This document shows, piece after piece, positions 15,207 to 24,870 of a stretch of DNA of 64,000 nucleotides. Position numbers and translations under genes: made by a program. The notes beneath the pieces were generated by a model, which saw only the letters and a program-made list of their open reading frames with translations, did no database searches and was not told the DNA's origin. The stretch is taken from positions 50,143-114,142 of the forward strand of contig URMK01000014.1 of NCBI GenBank assembly GCA_900548905.1, given 5' to 3'. Source of the stretch: an uncultured Lachnospiraceae bacterium. Its GTDB lineage: Bacteria; Bacillota; Clostridia; Lachnospirales; Lachnospiraceae. Each line of letters starts with the position of its first letter. Positions within the stretch are counted from its first letter, which is position 1.

Positions 15207-16064
15207 ATGATCAAGGAAGAATATTTTGAACGTATATATAATCCCATACCGGAGGATTTATTTGTCCGTTATTCTGATAAATTGGAGGGCCAGCCCTTTT
15301 ACCATACTCATAACGGATATGAACTATATTTTCTTGTTAACGGCATTGTTAATTATTATATTGATCAGAGATGTTACCGAATTGATCCCGGGACAATCAT
15401 AGCCATGAAGCCGGGAGAATATCACAGAGTGGAAATGCTTGATGAAAGTATTTATAAACGCTTTGTTATCAATATAAGTAACCGCTATCTCGAAGCCCAT
15501 TCAACAGCCCGCACTAATTTAAAAGATTGTTTTCAAAAACGATTTGAAGATAAGCCTCCTGTAGTGGTGTTATCCAAAGAACAGGCAGAAGAGCTGCTGG
15601 TGCTTTATAATTCTCTGCTGGATTTAAAAAATTCTTCCGAATATGGACAGGATGTTGCCACTTCTTCTTATGTGATGCTTCTTTTGGTAAAAGTGAATCT
15701 GTTGTTTTTTAACAATAAAGATAATCCGCCGATGCCTAATGTGATGCCTCCTCTTGTTGACAAAACAATAGAATATATTAATGAACATCTGTTAGATACA
15801 TTTTCACTGGATGAACTGTCGGAGAAATTGTATTACAACGGGACCTACATAAGCCGTAAATTCAAGGCAATAACCGGTCTGTCAATCCAACAATATATCC
15901 TGCGCAAACGGATATATCTTGCACAAAACTATTTAAGTGAGGGAAAGTCGGTTACAGAAAGCGGCATGCTTTCCGGTTTCGGAGACTATTCGAATTTCTC
16001 GAAAATCTTTAAGAAAAATGTTGGGGTATCCCCCAAACAATACCAGAAAAGAGTACTTGATTAA
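15207..16064 (+). CDS. AraC-family transcriptional regulator
   Basis: About 285 residues. An N-terminal cupin-like sensing domain (FYHTHNGYELYFLVNGIVNY, then PGTIIAMKPGEYHRVE) is followed by a C-terminal double helix-turn-helix at about 185-283 (TFSLDELSEKLYYNGTYISR, then GFGDYSNFSKIFKKNVGVSP). The cupin domain would bind a sugar, and the protein would activate the adjacent xylan-side-chain operon. That is inferred from position: it is the nearest regulator and lies on the same strand. ATG at 15207 is six bases after AAGGAGG; the ATG at 15201 touches it. Confidence 0.9.
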   Translation: MIKEEYFERIYNPIPEDLFVRYSDKLEGQPFYHTHNGYELYFLVNGIVNYYIDQRCYRIDPGTIIAMKPGEYHRVEMLDESIYKRFVINISNRYLEAHSTARTNLKDCFQKRFEDKPPVVVLSKEQAEELLVLYNSLLDLKNSSEYGQDVATSSYVMLLLVKVNLLFFNNKDNPPMPNVMPPLVDKTIEYINEHLLDTFSLDELSEKLYYNGTYISRKFKAITGLSIQQYILRKRIYLAQNYLSEGKSVTESGMLSGFGDYSNFSKIFKKNVGVSPKQYQKRVLD

Positions 16065-16118
16065 GCCAAATACCCCGCAGCAGGCGTATCTGTTTGGTTC
16101 GCTGCCCGCGGGAATAAC
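16065..16118. repeat. Inverted partner of the AraC upstream repeat
   Basis: Read on the minus strand it runs TTATTCCCGCGGGCAGCGAA and then CCAAACAGATAC, closely matching 15060-15091 on the plus strand. The AraC gene is thus flanked by inverted copies of the same repeat. It starts at the base following the stop codon. Confidence 0.65.
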
Positions 16119-16132
16119 TGTTAAAAAAGTCG

Positions 16133-16195
16133 GCACGGTAATTTTATTTAAAGATTCAGCGGAAAAAACGCTGGTTATAAATAAAATGACCGTGC
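16133..16195 (+). repeat. 18-bp stem hairpin downstream of AraC
   Basis: The 18-base arms at 16133-16150 and 16178-16195 (outer bases GCACGGT) pair with one mismatch, with a small inner stem CAGCG...CGCTG. A T-rich run follows at about 16209-16216. It may terminate the AraC transcript. Confidence 0.5.
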
Positions 16196-16347
16196 TATAT
16201 TTATGCATTTTTTTAAGGCGCGCTTATTAGTTATTGAAAAACAAGTAATATATTATATGAATTGTTATGAAAAAGTCATTTTAAACCATAAAAATATGAT
16301 TTATATACATATTAAGCACTTGGAATTACTACTATAGTTATTTTAAC

Positions 16348-16380
16348 GTAACTGTTCAGCAGGTCTGTGCATTTACTGCA
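16348..16380. repeat. Repeat copy before the GH2 gene
   Basis: GTAACTGTTCAGCAGGTC and then GCATTTACTGCA repeat the left arm of the element at 10316. It lies in the AT-rich 366-bp gap before the GH2 operon, whose promoter is probably in the AT-rich stretch 16225-16330; I cannot pick a convincing -35/-10 pair. Confidence 0.6.
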
Positions 16381-16430
16381 CCATTACATTTTAACAAAGA
16401 AAAAGGTTCCTTTCAGGAAAAGGAGAGCTT

Positions 16431-19400
16431 ATGAGATGGGGAAAGCTGTTTAACGATGGATGGGAATTTGCAAAACAGATTCTTACGGAAACAAAGAACG
16501 AAGAAGTTCCGAGTGTTTTTGTACCGGTAGAGATTCCGCATGACTGGCTGATTTATGATTCTTACAATCTGTATCAGGACAGTATAGGTTGGTATAGGAA
16601 GTCTTTTATGCATGAGAAAAAACCGAGTAAACAATATTTTCTCAGGTTTGACGGTATCTATATGGATAGCACGATTTACATAAACGGAAATAAGGCTTGC
16701 GAATGGAAATACGGTTATTCTTCTTTTGTTTTGGATGTAACCGGATTCTTAAAAGAAGGGGCAAATGATATTCTGGTGAAAGTCGTATATCACAGTCCCA
16801 ATTCGAGATGGTATTCAGGGGCAGGAATTTACCGCAATATATGGTTTCAGGAAGTTGATTTGGTATGGCTTATCCAGGATGGCATCTATATATCCGAAAG
16901 GGAAGAACAAAACGGAAACTGGAGGGTTACGGTTTCTGCGGAGATTGGGGTAAAGCAACAGACGGATCCGCAGGATATTACCTTACATTTTCAGGTGTTT
17001 AAAAGGAGAGGCAATACAAATAAGAATACGGCAGGTATGGATACCGTATATTCCTCCAGCCAGTTCAGTAATTATGAGGAAGATATCGCTGACGGGCAGG
17101 AACCCATTGCCGAATGTCTGGTGGGTGCAGCAGTGATTCAGGAGAAAAAGGGAGGATCGGATAACGGGTTATTTTATGGAACGGCACAGCTGATGATTGA
17201 CAGTCCTGAACTTTGGAGTCCGGATAATCCCTGCCTGTATATTGTAAAGACGGAACTGCATAAGGCTGGAAAAACTGTACAGACAGAATATACCCGGTTT
17301 GGTTTCCGGACCTTAGCGTATAAACCGGATTCCGGATTTTGGCTGAATGGCAGGAACATCAAAATTAAAGGGGTATGTGAGCATCATGACCTGGGATGTC
17401 TGGGAGCAGCATATAATCAGACTGCCATGCGCCGAAAGTTACAAATAGTAAAGGAAATGGGAGTCAATGCAGTCCGGACTGCGCACAATATGCCGGCGGC
17501 AGAATGGATGGACTTAGCGGATGAGATGGGAATATTGATCGATTCCGAAGGCTTTGATATGTGGGAAAAATCAAAAACCACCTATGATTATGCGCGCTTT
17601 TTTACGGAATGGCATTGCAGAGATATCGCAAGCTGGATACGGAGAGACAGAAATCACCCCAGTGTGATTATGTGGAGTATAGGAAATGAAATATACGATA
17701 CCCATGAAGGAGAAAGAGGGCTGCAGATCACAAAAGAGTTGTCCGATGAAGTGAGAAAACACGATCCTGCCGGCAATGCCCCCATTACAATCGGTTCCAA
17801 TTATATGCCGTGGGAAAATGCGCAGAAATGTGCAGATATTGTTAAACTTGCCGGATATAATTATTCGGAAAAATATTATGATGCACATCACAAAGAACAT
17901 CCGGACTGGATTATTTATGGGAGTGAGACGGCGTCTATTGTACAGAGCCGGGGAATTTATCATTTTCCTTACTCGAAATCGATTTTGGCGGACGAAGATG
18001 AGCAGTGTTCTTCTCTTGGGAATTCCAGAACGAGTTGGGGGGCGGTCTCAACGGAAATGTGCATAGCGGGGGAGCGTGATAACCATTTTTCCTGCGGTCA
18101 GTTTATATGGACAGGTTTTGATTATATCGGAGAGCCTACCCCTTACCACACGAAAAATTCCTATTTTGGACAGATAGATACGGCAGGCTTTCCTAAAGAC
18201 TCCTACTATATTTATCAGGCGGAATGGCAGGAAGCGAAGAAGGACATTCTGCATCTGTTCCCATACTGGGATTTTAATGAAGGGCAGACAGTGGATGTGA
18301 GGGCGGCTTCGAATGCCGGCTGGCTGGAACTGTTTATAAATGGTAAAAGCCAGGGAATCAGAAAAATCGACCATGTCCACGGTACTATTTTAACAGGAGA
18401 CTGGAGAGTAACCTATGAACCCGGTGAAATACGCGTGAAAGCTTATGATGATAAAAAAGCTCTTGTGGCGGAAGCGTTTTGCAAAAGCTTTCAGGATGCG
18501 GCAGAAATCCGGTGCTCGGCAGATCGGGAAAGCGCTCTGGCAGATGGGAGGGATTTATTTTTTGTTGAGATTTCCATGGTTGATAAAGACGGCCATGCGG
18601 TAGAGAATGCCAATAACCGGGTCCGGGTTGATGTAAGCGGTAGCGGGAGACTTGCCGGGCTGGATAATGGAGACAGTACGGATTTTGATTCGTATAAAGG
18701 GAATGACAGACGGCTGTTTGGCGGAAAGCTGCTTGCTGTTATACAGACCAAAACGGTACCCGGGAAAATTACGGTAACCGTCAGTTCCTATGGATTGCCG
18801 GATCAGGAGCTGATCCTTTGGGCAAGAGAATGCAGGGAGAAATTTGAGGTAATCGAGTCTGACTTACCGTCTGGAGAAGGTAAGCGGACGGATAAAACGG
18901 ATGTGCCGGTGCGTAAAATTGAATTACTCATGAATGGCAGCCGGAAGTTGGACAAAGCTTGTCCCCAGGCGGAGATAACGGCGAAGCTTTATCCTGAAAA
19001 TGCAGTTGATACCGTGCTGTTCTGGAGTGTTGTAGATGATGCGGGAATTCCATCGAATTTAGCCCAAATCAGCGTAAACGGAAATCATGCCGTTGTGAAA
19101 GCAAAAGGAGACGGATGCTTCAGAGTCCGGTGTATGAACAGAAACGGGACGGAAAAAATCCGGTTGATTTCGCAGCTTGATTTTGAAGTAACCGGAATAG
19201 GAACGGCGTATCTTAATCCTTATGAATTTGTTTGCGGAGGACTTTATCAATATTCAAAAGGGGAAGTCGGAAACGGAAATGAATATGGAGTTGCGACAGC
19301 CAGGGATGGAGAAACGCAGGTGGGCTATCGTGAATTAGACTTTGGACCAGCTGGTTCAGATGAAATAACGCTTTCTGTCTTTGCCCTGAGTGATGAACCG

Positions 19401-19985
19401 TATCGTATCCGTATCTGGGAAGGAATGCCGGAGGAAGAGGGAAGTATACAGATTGGGGACGTGCTTTACCAGAAACCGTCACTGTGGAATGTATATCAGG
19501 AAGAAACATATCATTTGGACAAAAAGCTGAAAGGTATTACGAGTATATGTTTTGTAGTTGACAAAAAAATTCATATAAAAGGATTTATTTTTACAAGACA
19601 GAACCCGGCATATGATTGTATCTGCGCAGCGCATTGTAAACATGTATATGGCGATCGTTTTAAAGTGGAATGTGACGGAATCTATGATATAGGGAACAAT
19701 GTGACATTGGAATTTCCTCAAATGGATTTTGGGGAGGATGGGCTGCAGGGAATTGCCATTTGCGGAAGCTCCCCGATAGAAAAAAATACCATACATATAC
19801 GTTTTGAAAATCAGGACACCGGTGAGGATATAAAGCAGATTGTGGAATTCGGACAAAGCAGCGGAATGGATGTAAGAACTTACCGGCTGGAGCGTGTAAA
19901 GGGGCGGCAGAATGTATATTTTATATTCTTGCCGGGCAGCAGATTTGATATGAAATGGTTCCGGTTTCTTCATGATAAAACCTGA
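16431..19985 (+). CDS. Glycoside hydrolase family 2 enzyme with C-terminal modules
   Basis: A 1184-residue GH2-type exo-glycosidase. The order is: N-terminal jelly-roll sugar-binding domain (about 1-150), Ig-like domain, TIM barrel with acid/base Glu420 (WSIGNEIYD) and nucleophile Glu499 (YGSETAS), a DUF4982-like region, then an Ig-like module and two carbohydrate-binding-like modules to the end (both with a ...VKG...F motif). No signal peptide, so it acts in the cytoplasm. Specificity (beta-galactosidase, beta-xylosidase or other) cannot be read; the neighbours suggest a xylo-oligosaccharide or side-chain sugar. AAAGGAGAG precedes the start. It is the first gene of the operon. Confidence 0.88.
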   Translation: MRWGKLFNDGWEFAKQILTETKNEEVPSVFVPVEIPHDWLIYDSYNLYQDSIGWYRKSFMHEKKPSKQYFLRFDGIYMDSTIYINGNKACEWKYGYSSFVLDVTGFLKEGANDILVKVVYHSPNSRWYSGAGIYRNIWFQEVDLVWLIQDGIYISEREEQNGNWRVTVSAEIGVKQQTDPQDITLHFQVFKRRGNTNKNTAGMDTVYSSSQFSNYEEDIADGQEPIAECLVGAAVIQEKKGGSDNGLFYGTAQLMIDSPELWSPDNPCLYIVKTELHKAGKTVQTEYTRFGFRTLAYKPDSGFWLNGRNIKIKGVCEHHDLGCLGAAYNQTAMRRKLQIVKEMGVNAVRTAHNMPAAEWMDLADEMGILIDSEGFDMWEKSKTTYDYARFFTEWHCRDIASWIRRDRNHPSVIMWSIGNEIYDTHEGERGLQITKELSDEVRKHDPAGNAPITIGSNYMPWENAQKCADIVKLAGYNYSEKYYDAHHKEHPDWIIYGSETASIVQSRGIYHFPYSKSILADEDEQCSSLGNSRTSWGAVSTEMCIAGERDNHFSCGQFIWTGFDYIGEPTPYHTKNSYFGQIDTAGFPKDSYYIYQAEWQEAKKDILHLFPYWDFNEGQTVDVRAASNAGWLELFINGKSQGIRKIDHVHGTILTGDWRVTYEPGEIRVKAYDDKKALVAEAFCKSFQDAAEIRCSADRESALADGRDLFFVEISMVDKDGHAVENANNRVRVDVSGSGRLAGLDNGDSTDFDSYKGNDRRLFGGKLLAVIQTKTVPGKITVTVSSYGLPDQELILWARECREKFEVIESDLPSGEGKRTDKTDVPVRKIELLMNGSRKLDKACPQAEITAKLYPENAVDTVLFWSVVDDAGIPSNLAQISVNGNHAVVKAKGDGCFRVRCMNRNGTEKIRLISQLDFEVTGIGTAYLNPYEFVCGGLYQYSKGEVGNGNEYGVATARDGETQVGYRELDFGPAGSDEITLSVFALSDEPYRIRIWEGMPEEEGSIQIGDVLYQKPSLWNVYQEETYHLDKKLKGITSICFVVDKKIHIKGFIFTRQNPAYDCICAAHCKHVYGDRFKVECDGIYDIGNNVTLEFPQMDFGEDGLQGIAICGSSPIEKNTIHIRFENQDTGEDIKQIVEFGQSSGMDVRTYRLERVKGRQNVYFIFLPGSRFDMKWFRFLHDKT

Positions 19986-20001
19986 AGATAAAGAGGTATC
20001 T

Positions 20002-21891
20002 ATGGAAAAAAAAGCGTTACAACTGAAATTGCCCCGGCTGTTGCAGGAGGGGATGGTGCTTCAAAGGGGAAAGCCGGTTACTTTATGGGGGGAAGGTCTT
20101 CCGGGAAGCCGGGTGGAAATTAATTTCCAGGGAAGTAAATGGGAAACCGTTGTGGGAAAAGACAGCAGATGGCAGCTTCTTACGGATACCCTTCAGACGG
20201 GAGGGCCGTTTCCTATGGAAATCAGAAGTAGGGAAAGCAGGATATCCCTGGAGCGGGTTTATGTGGGAGATGTATGGTTATGTTCGGGACAGTCCAATAT
20301 GGAACTGCCGATAAGCAGAGTGAAAGATGCGTATCCTTATGTATTCCAAAATTGCAATAACCCGTATATCAGGCTCTTCCATGTTAAGGAGCATTTTAAT
20401 TTTCACGGCCCGGAGCAGGAATTGGAATCAGGGGAGTGGCTGGAAGCGGATTCGGATACGCTTGCTGATTTTTCAGCATTCAGTTATTTTTTTGCGAAAT
20501 ATGTAAACAGTGAGTCAGAAATTCCAATTGGTATTATAAATGTCAGCAAGGGTGGTTCCCCGATAGAAGCCTGGCTGTCTAATGCTTCCGTTGCTGACCG
20601 GCCCGTACTTGGGAAAACGCTTGCCTTATTCCGGGATGATCGCTATGCTGCAGAATTTATAGAAAAGAATGAAAGGCAGCAGAGCGACTGGCAGAATCTG
20701 CTGAAAGCGAGGGATGCAGGTCTGGCATCCGTACCCTGGTATCAGGACTGGCATGATGAAGGATGGGAACCGATGGAACTGCCGGGATGGTTTTCAGGAG
20801 GTCGGCTGCATAATTTCAGCGGAGTAATCTGGCTGAGAAAACGATTCGATGTGCCCTCACAAATGGCTGGCAAGCCGGCGGATTTATGGCTCGGCACAAT
20901 AACAGACAGCGATGAAGCTTATGTAAACGGCTGTCTGGTGGGAGAAACCGGATATCAGTATCCTCCAAGAAAATACAAAGTGCCGGAAGGGATTCTTAAG
21001 GAATACGGGAACGTACTTACAATCAGGGTATTATGCGAAAGAGGCGGCGGAAGGCTGACGCTGGGTAAGGAATATTGTCTGTTTTCCAAAGAAGGAAGAG
21101 TGGATTTAAGAGGGACAGCGGAAAGGAAATGGGAGTACAGGATAGGATGCAGATGTTCTCCCGCACCCATGATGGATTTTATTATCCGTAAACCCACAGG
21201 GCTTTTTAACGGGATGCTGGCGCCCTGCATGAATATGACAATAAAAGGAGTAGTGTGGTATCAGGGGGAATCGAATGATAAAAATCCGGAAGAATATGAA
21301 GAATACCTGCGGCGGCTGGTTACTTCCTGGAGGGAAGGATGGGGAGAAAAAATGCTTCCTTTTATCCTGGTGCAATTACCCTCTTTCGCAATCGATCTTC
21401 CGGAGCAAAACAGCGGATGGCCGGAAATCAGGGAAGCACAAAGGAAAATATCCCATGAATTAGAAAAGGTGAAGCTGACCGTAAATCTGGATTTGGGTGA
21501 GTGGAATGATTTACATCCTCTTCGGAAAAAGGAGGCTGGGGAAAGGGCGGCTGCGGCTGCTTTGGAATTTGACGCAGGGGATGGAAAAACGGAGCAGGGG
21601 CCTGTGCCTGCAGGCATATGCAAGGAAGAGGGAAGGGTTATTGTGACCTTTGAACCGGCAGAAAAGCTGCTGGTACAGGGGGGACGGCTGGAAGCGGCGG
21701 AGCTTGCAGGGGAAAACGGGATTTTTTATAAAGCACAGGCATGGACGGAAGAAAACAGAATGATTGTGGAGTGCCCCGCACAAATGGATGCAAAAGAGCT
21801 CAGATATGCCTGGAGCAATGCGCCTGAGGGAGGTTTGCTGTGTAACCTCCGGGGATATCCGGCCTCTCCGTTCCGGATGAGAATCGGATAA
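20002..21891 (+). CDS. SGNH acetylesterase (sialate O-acetylesterase-like)
   Basis: About 629 residues. The block I motif CSGQSNMELP has nucleophile Ser98, and the DLHP near 503-506 provides the catalytic Asp503/His505. An inserted jelly-roll-like domain (about 280-350, IWLRKRFDVPSQMAGKPADL) splits the SGNH core, as in bacterial sialate O-acetylesterase-type enzymes. No signal peptide. In this operon it more likely removes acetyl groups from imported xylan oligosaccharides than from sialic acid; no sialidase or nan gene is present. ATG at 20002 is preferred over 19972, which overlaps the GH2 end. Confidence 0.85.
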   Translation: MEKKALQLKLPRLLQEGMVLQRGKPVTLWGEGLPGSRVEINFQGSKWETVVGKDSRWQLLTDTLQTGGPFPMEIRSRESRISLERVYVGDVWLCSGQSNMELPISRVKDAYPYVFQNCNNPYIRLFHVKEHFNFHGPEQELESGEWLEADSDTLADFSAFSYFFAKYVNSESEIPIGIINVSKGGSPIEAWLSNASVADRPVLGKTLALFRDDRYAAEFIEKNERQQSDWQNLLKARDAGLASVPWYQDWHDEGWEPMELPGWFSGGRLHNFSGVIWLRKRFDVPSQMAGKPADLWLGTITDSDEAYVNGCLVGETGYQYPPRKYKVPEGILKEYGNVLTIRVLCERGGGRLTLGKEYCLFSKEGRVDLRGTAERKWEYRIGCRCSPAPMMDFIIRKPTGLFNGMLAPCMNMTIKGVVWYQGESNDKNPEEYEEYLRRLVTSWREGWGEKMLPFILVQLPSFAIDLPEQNSGWPEIREAQRKISHELEKVKLTVNLDLGEWNDLHPLRKKEAGERAAAAALEFDAGDGKTEQGPVPAGICKEEGRVIVTFEPAEKLLVQGGRLEAAELAGENGIFYKAQAWTEENRMIVECPAQMDAKELRYAWSNAPEGGLLCNLRGYPASPFRMRIG

Positions 21892-21927
21892 AAAACAGAA
21901 GCTGCGGACTGCGGCACGGAGGTAATG

Positions 21928-23925
21928 ATGGACTATAATCTTGCTTGGCTGTCCTACCGTAACATACCTTGGTATGAGGACAGAAAATTTTTTCAAATAA
22001 TAAATACCCGGGAAAAACATGTGGTAATTAAAACAGCCGTTGCTGAACTGTGCAGGGCTGCTGAAGAGATGTTCGGAATGCAGCCGGAAATTACGGACAG
22101 GCAGGAAAGGAAAGACAACTTTGGAAAAAACAGAATTTGCCTTGTCATGGATGCGGGTATATCTGTCGCAGGCGGATACAGGATAGAAGAATACGGCGGA
22201 CAAATATCCATTTTTTCCGGGGATGCTTCAGGAATTTTGTATGGAACCTATGCACTTGTGCGGAGGGTGCAGAGGGAACTGCCCTTAACAGGGCTGAAAC
22301 TGCAGGAACTGCCGGATATGCCTTTGAGGATGTTAAATCATTGGGATAATATGGATGGAAGCATTGAGCGGGGGTATGCAGGAAGTTCCTTCTTTTTTAA
22401 AGAGGGGGAGATATTGCTGAATGACAGAACCCGGGATTATATACGGCTGGCAGCCTCTGTGGGAATTAACGGAGTGGTTATAAATAATGTCAATGTGTCG
22501 GGGGATGCAACCAGATTAATTACAGATGAATATGAGCTTTCCCTGAAACGTATGGCGGCTGAGCTGGAAGCGTACGGCATTACGCTTTATCTGAGCCTGA
22601 ATTTTGCAGCGCCGATAGAGCTGGGGGATCTGGATACGGCGGATCCGGAGGCGGAAGAGGTACAAAGCTGGTGGAAAGAAAAAATGGCACGGCTGTTCCA
22701 ACGGATTCCCAATCTGGGGGGATTTTTGGTTAAAGCAGATTCAGAAGGCAGGCCAGGGCCATTTACATATGGAAGAACCCATGCCCAGGGAGCCAATATG
22801 CTTGCCGATATGATAAAGCCATATGGCGGACTGATTATATGGAGATGCTTTGTTTACAACTGTACGCAGGACTGGAGGGATAAAAAGACCGACAGGGCGC
22901 GTTCGGCGTATGACAACTTTATGCCTCTGGATGGGCAGTTTGCGGAAAATGTCATACTGCAGATAAAGAACGGACCGATGGATTTTCAAGTCAGAGAACC
23001 TGTGTCGCCCCTTTTTGGTTCTCTGGAAAAAACCAACCAGATATTGGAGGTTCAGATTGCCCAGGAATATACAGGACAGCAGAAGCATGTCTGCTATCTT
23101 ATCCCGATGTTTAAAGAAATCCTTGATTTCCATACGTATTGCCGGAAAACAAAGGACAAGGTTTCCGATATTGTAAGCGGGCGCACCTTTTTGCAGACGG
23201 AATGCGGCATGGCGGCGGTGGCCAATACCGGTTCGGACAGGAACTGGACAGGACATGATCTGGCGGCTGCAAACTGGTTTGGATTCGGAAGGCTTGCCTT
23301 TTCGGCATCACTGACGGCAGAAGAGATTGCGGAAGAATGGTGTGAATGTACCTTTGGCCCGGATAGGGAAACTGCCGCTGCCGTCACAGGGATTCTGATG
23401 ATGTCATGGCCTGCCTATGAAAAGTACACATCTCCGCTGGGAATTGGCTGGATGGTGAATCCGGGCAATCATTACGGACCGAATGTAGACGGTTATGAGT
23501 ATGACAGATGGGGAACTTACCACAGGGCGGACCACCGGGGAATAGGTGTGGAAAGGGGACGGGCAGGAACCGGTTATACATCAACTTATCTGGAACCAAA
23601 TGCAGCCATGTATGAAAATATAGCTTCCTGTCCCGAAGAACTTTTGCTGTTTTTTCATTATATTCCGTATGACTATAAAATGAAAAGCGGTAAGACATTG
23701 ATACAACATATTTATGACACTCATTTCGAAGGAGTGGAGGATGTGGAAAAAATGATAGGCATATGGGAGGGAATCCGGGGGAAAATACCGGAGGAAATAT
23801 TCCGCCGGGTGAAGGAGCGCCTGAATCACCAGCAGGAACATGCTGAAGAATGGAGAGATCAGGTAAATACGTATTTTTACAGAAAGTCTTTTATAGCGGA
23901 TGAAAAAGGGAGGAAAATATATTGA
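21928..23925 (+). CDS. aguA: GH67 alpha-glucuronidase
   Basis: About 665 residues, the usual size of intracellular GH67 enzymes, which release (4-O-methyl)glucuronic acid from the non-reducing end of aldouronic acids. The acid Glu273 sits in VKADSEGRPGP, and the base pair Asp352 (NGPMDFQ) and Glu380 (AQEYTGQ) are present. The spacings (79 and 28 residues) equal those of characterised family members as I recall them. No signal peptide, so it is cytoplasmic. ATG at 21928 has GGAGG five bases upstream. The stop overlaps the TTG start of the permease gene. Confidence 0.93.
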   Translation: MDYNLAWLSYRNIPWYEDRKFFQIINTREKHVVIKTAVAELCRAAEEMFGMQPEITDRQERKDNFGKNRICLVMDAGISVAGGYRIEEYGGQISIFSGDASGILYGTYALVRRVQRELPLTGLKLQELPDMPLRMLNHWDNMDGSIERGYAGSSFFFKEGEILLNDRTRDYIRLAASVGINGVVINNVNVSGDATRLITDEYELSLKRMAAELEAYGITLYLSLNFAAPIELGDLDTADPEAEEVQSWWKEKMARLFQRIPNLGGFLVKADSEGRPGPFTYGRTHAQGANMLADMIKPYGGLIIWRCFVYNCTQDWRDKKTDRARSAYDNFMPLDGQFAENVILQIKNGPMDFQVREPVSPLFGSLEKTNQILEVQIAQEYTGQQKHVCYLIPMFKEILDFHTYCRKTKDKVSDIVSGRTFLQTECGMAAVANTGSDRNWTGHDLAAANWFGFGRLAFSASLTAEEIAEEWCECTFGPDRETAAAVTGILMMSWPAYEKYTSPLGIGWMVNPGNHYGPNVDGYEYDRWGTYHRADHRGIGVERGRAGTGYTSTYLEPNAAMYENIASCPEELLLFFHYIPYDYKMKSGKTLIQHIYDTHFEGVEDVEKMIGIWEGIRGKIPEEIFRRVKERLNHQQEHAEEWRDQVNTYFYRKSFIADEKGRKIY

Positions 23926-24860
23926 AAAATGGCAGTAAGAAAAAAAACCACGCAGGCAAAATTGTTATGTCCAGACATCTGCGGAAGGAATGGCAGCTCT
24001 ATAGTCTTCTGCTGATACCGTTGCTTTACTTTGTTATATTTAAATACATACCTATGCTTGGAAATGTCATTGCATTTCGTAAATATTCCGGCGGGGTCAA
24101 TATATTTGGGGAAAAATGGGTGGGACTGAGGTATTTCCGGCAGTTTCTTAAAGATCCTTCCTTCTGGAGAGCTTTCCGTAATACGCTCTTTTTAAGCATA
24201 AGTTATCTCTTGGTACGTTTTCCGATGACATTGCTGTTTGCTTTGCTGTTAAATGAGATCAGGAATATAAAGTGGAAAAAGTTTGTGCAGACAGTGTCTT
24301 ATCTTCCTCATTTTATATCAATGGTTATCATTGCGGGGATGATCAAGGAGGTAGTATCCTTATCCGGGCCTGTCAATTCCTTTATCCAGATGATGGGGGG
24401 AGAAAAGATTTCTTTTATTCAGGAAGCATCCTGGTTTCCTCCGATTTATATCATATCAGGCGTCTGGCAGGCGCTTGGATGGGGAACCATACTCTATCTT
24501 GCAGCTATAACGGGAATCAATACCGAACTGTACGAAGCGGCGCGGGTTGACGGCGCAAACCGGTTTAAACAGGCGCTGCATGTAACTATCCCGGGAATCA
24601 TGCCAACTATTGTTACCTTATTAATTCTTGATATCGGCGGCATTATGGGATCCAATTTTGAGAAAATAATTCTTTTATATCTTCCATCCACTTATGAAAC
24701 GGCAGATGTTATTTCAACATTAGTTTACAGAATGGGTATTACGGGAGGAAATTTCAGTTATGCTACTGCAGTTGGATTATTTGAAGGTGTTATCGGCCTG
24801 ATTCTTGTCACAACTGCAAACTTTGTTTCCAAAAAATTAACCGAATCAAGCCTGTGGTAA
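23922..24860 (+). CDS. ABC sugar transporter permease (LplB-like)
   Basis: About 312 residues with six hydrophobic helices. The inner-membrane permease signature EAARVDGANRFKQALHVTIP, which contacts the ATPase, is at about 206-225. The LplB/UgpA-like form is used for oligosaccharides in Bacillota. TTG at 23922 follows GGGAGG at 23909-23914 and overlaps the GH67 stop by four bases, so translation is coupled; a later ATG at 23967 is the alternative. No ATPase gene is in the operon, so a shared MsmX-type ATPase elsewhere is expected. Confidence 0.9.
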   Translation: MKNGSKKKNHAGKIVMSRHLRKEWQLYSLLLIPLLYFVIFKYIPMLGNVIAFRKYSGGVNIFGEKWVGLRYFRQFLKDPSFWRAFRNTLFLSISYLLVRFPMTLLFALLLNEIRNIKWKKFVQTVSYLPHFISMVIIAGMIKEVVSLSGPVNSFIQMMGGEKISFIQEASWFPPIYIISGVWQALGWGTILYLAAITGINTELYEAARVDGANRFKQALHVTIPGIMPTIVTLLILDIGGIMGSNFEKIILLYLPSTYETADVISTLVYRMGITGGNFSYATAVGLFEGVIGLILVTTANFVSKKLTESSLW

Positions 24861-24870
24861 AGGAGAGATT

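Noticed and set aside
9254..16430. Integron-like cassette array
   Set aside because: The palindromes between small same-strand genes resemble attC sites in outline, but no RYYYAAC/GTTRRRY core pairs are present and there is no integrase gene in the window.
20002..21891. Sialic acid catabolism
   Set aside because: The esterase resembles sialate O-acetylesterases, but no sialidase, nanA, nanE or nanK gene is near and GH67 points to glucuronoxylan.
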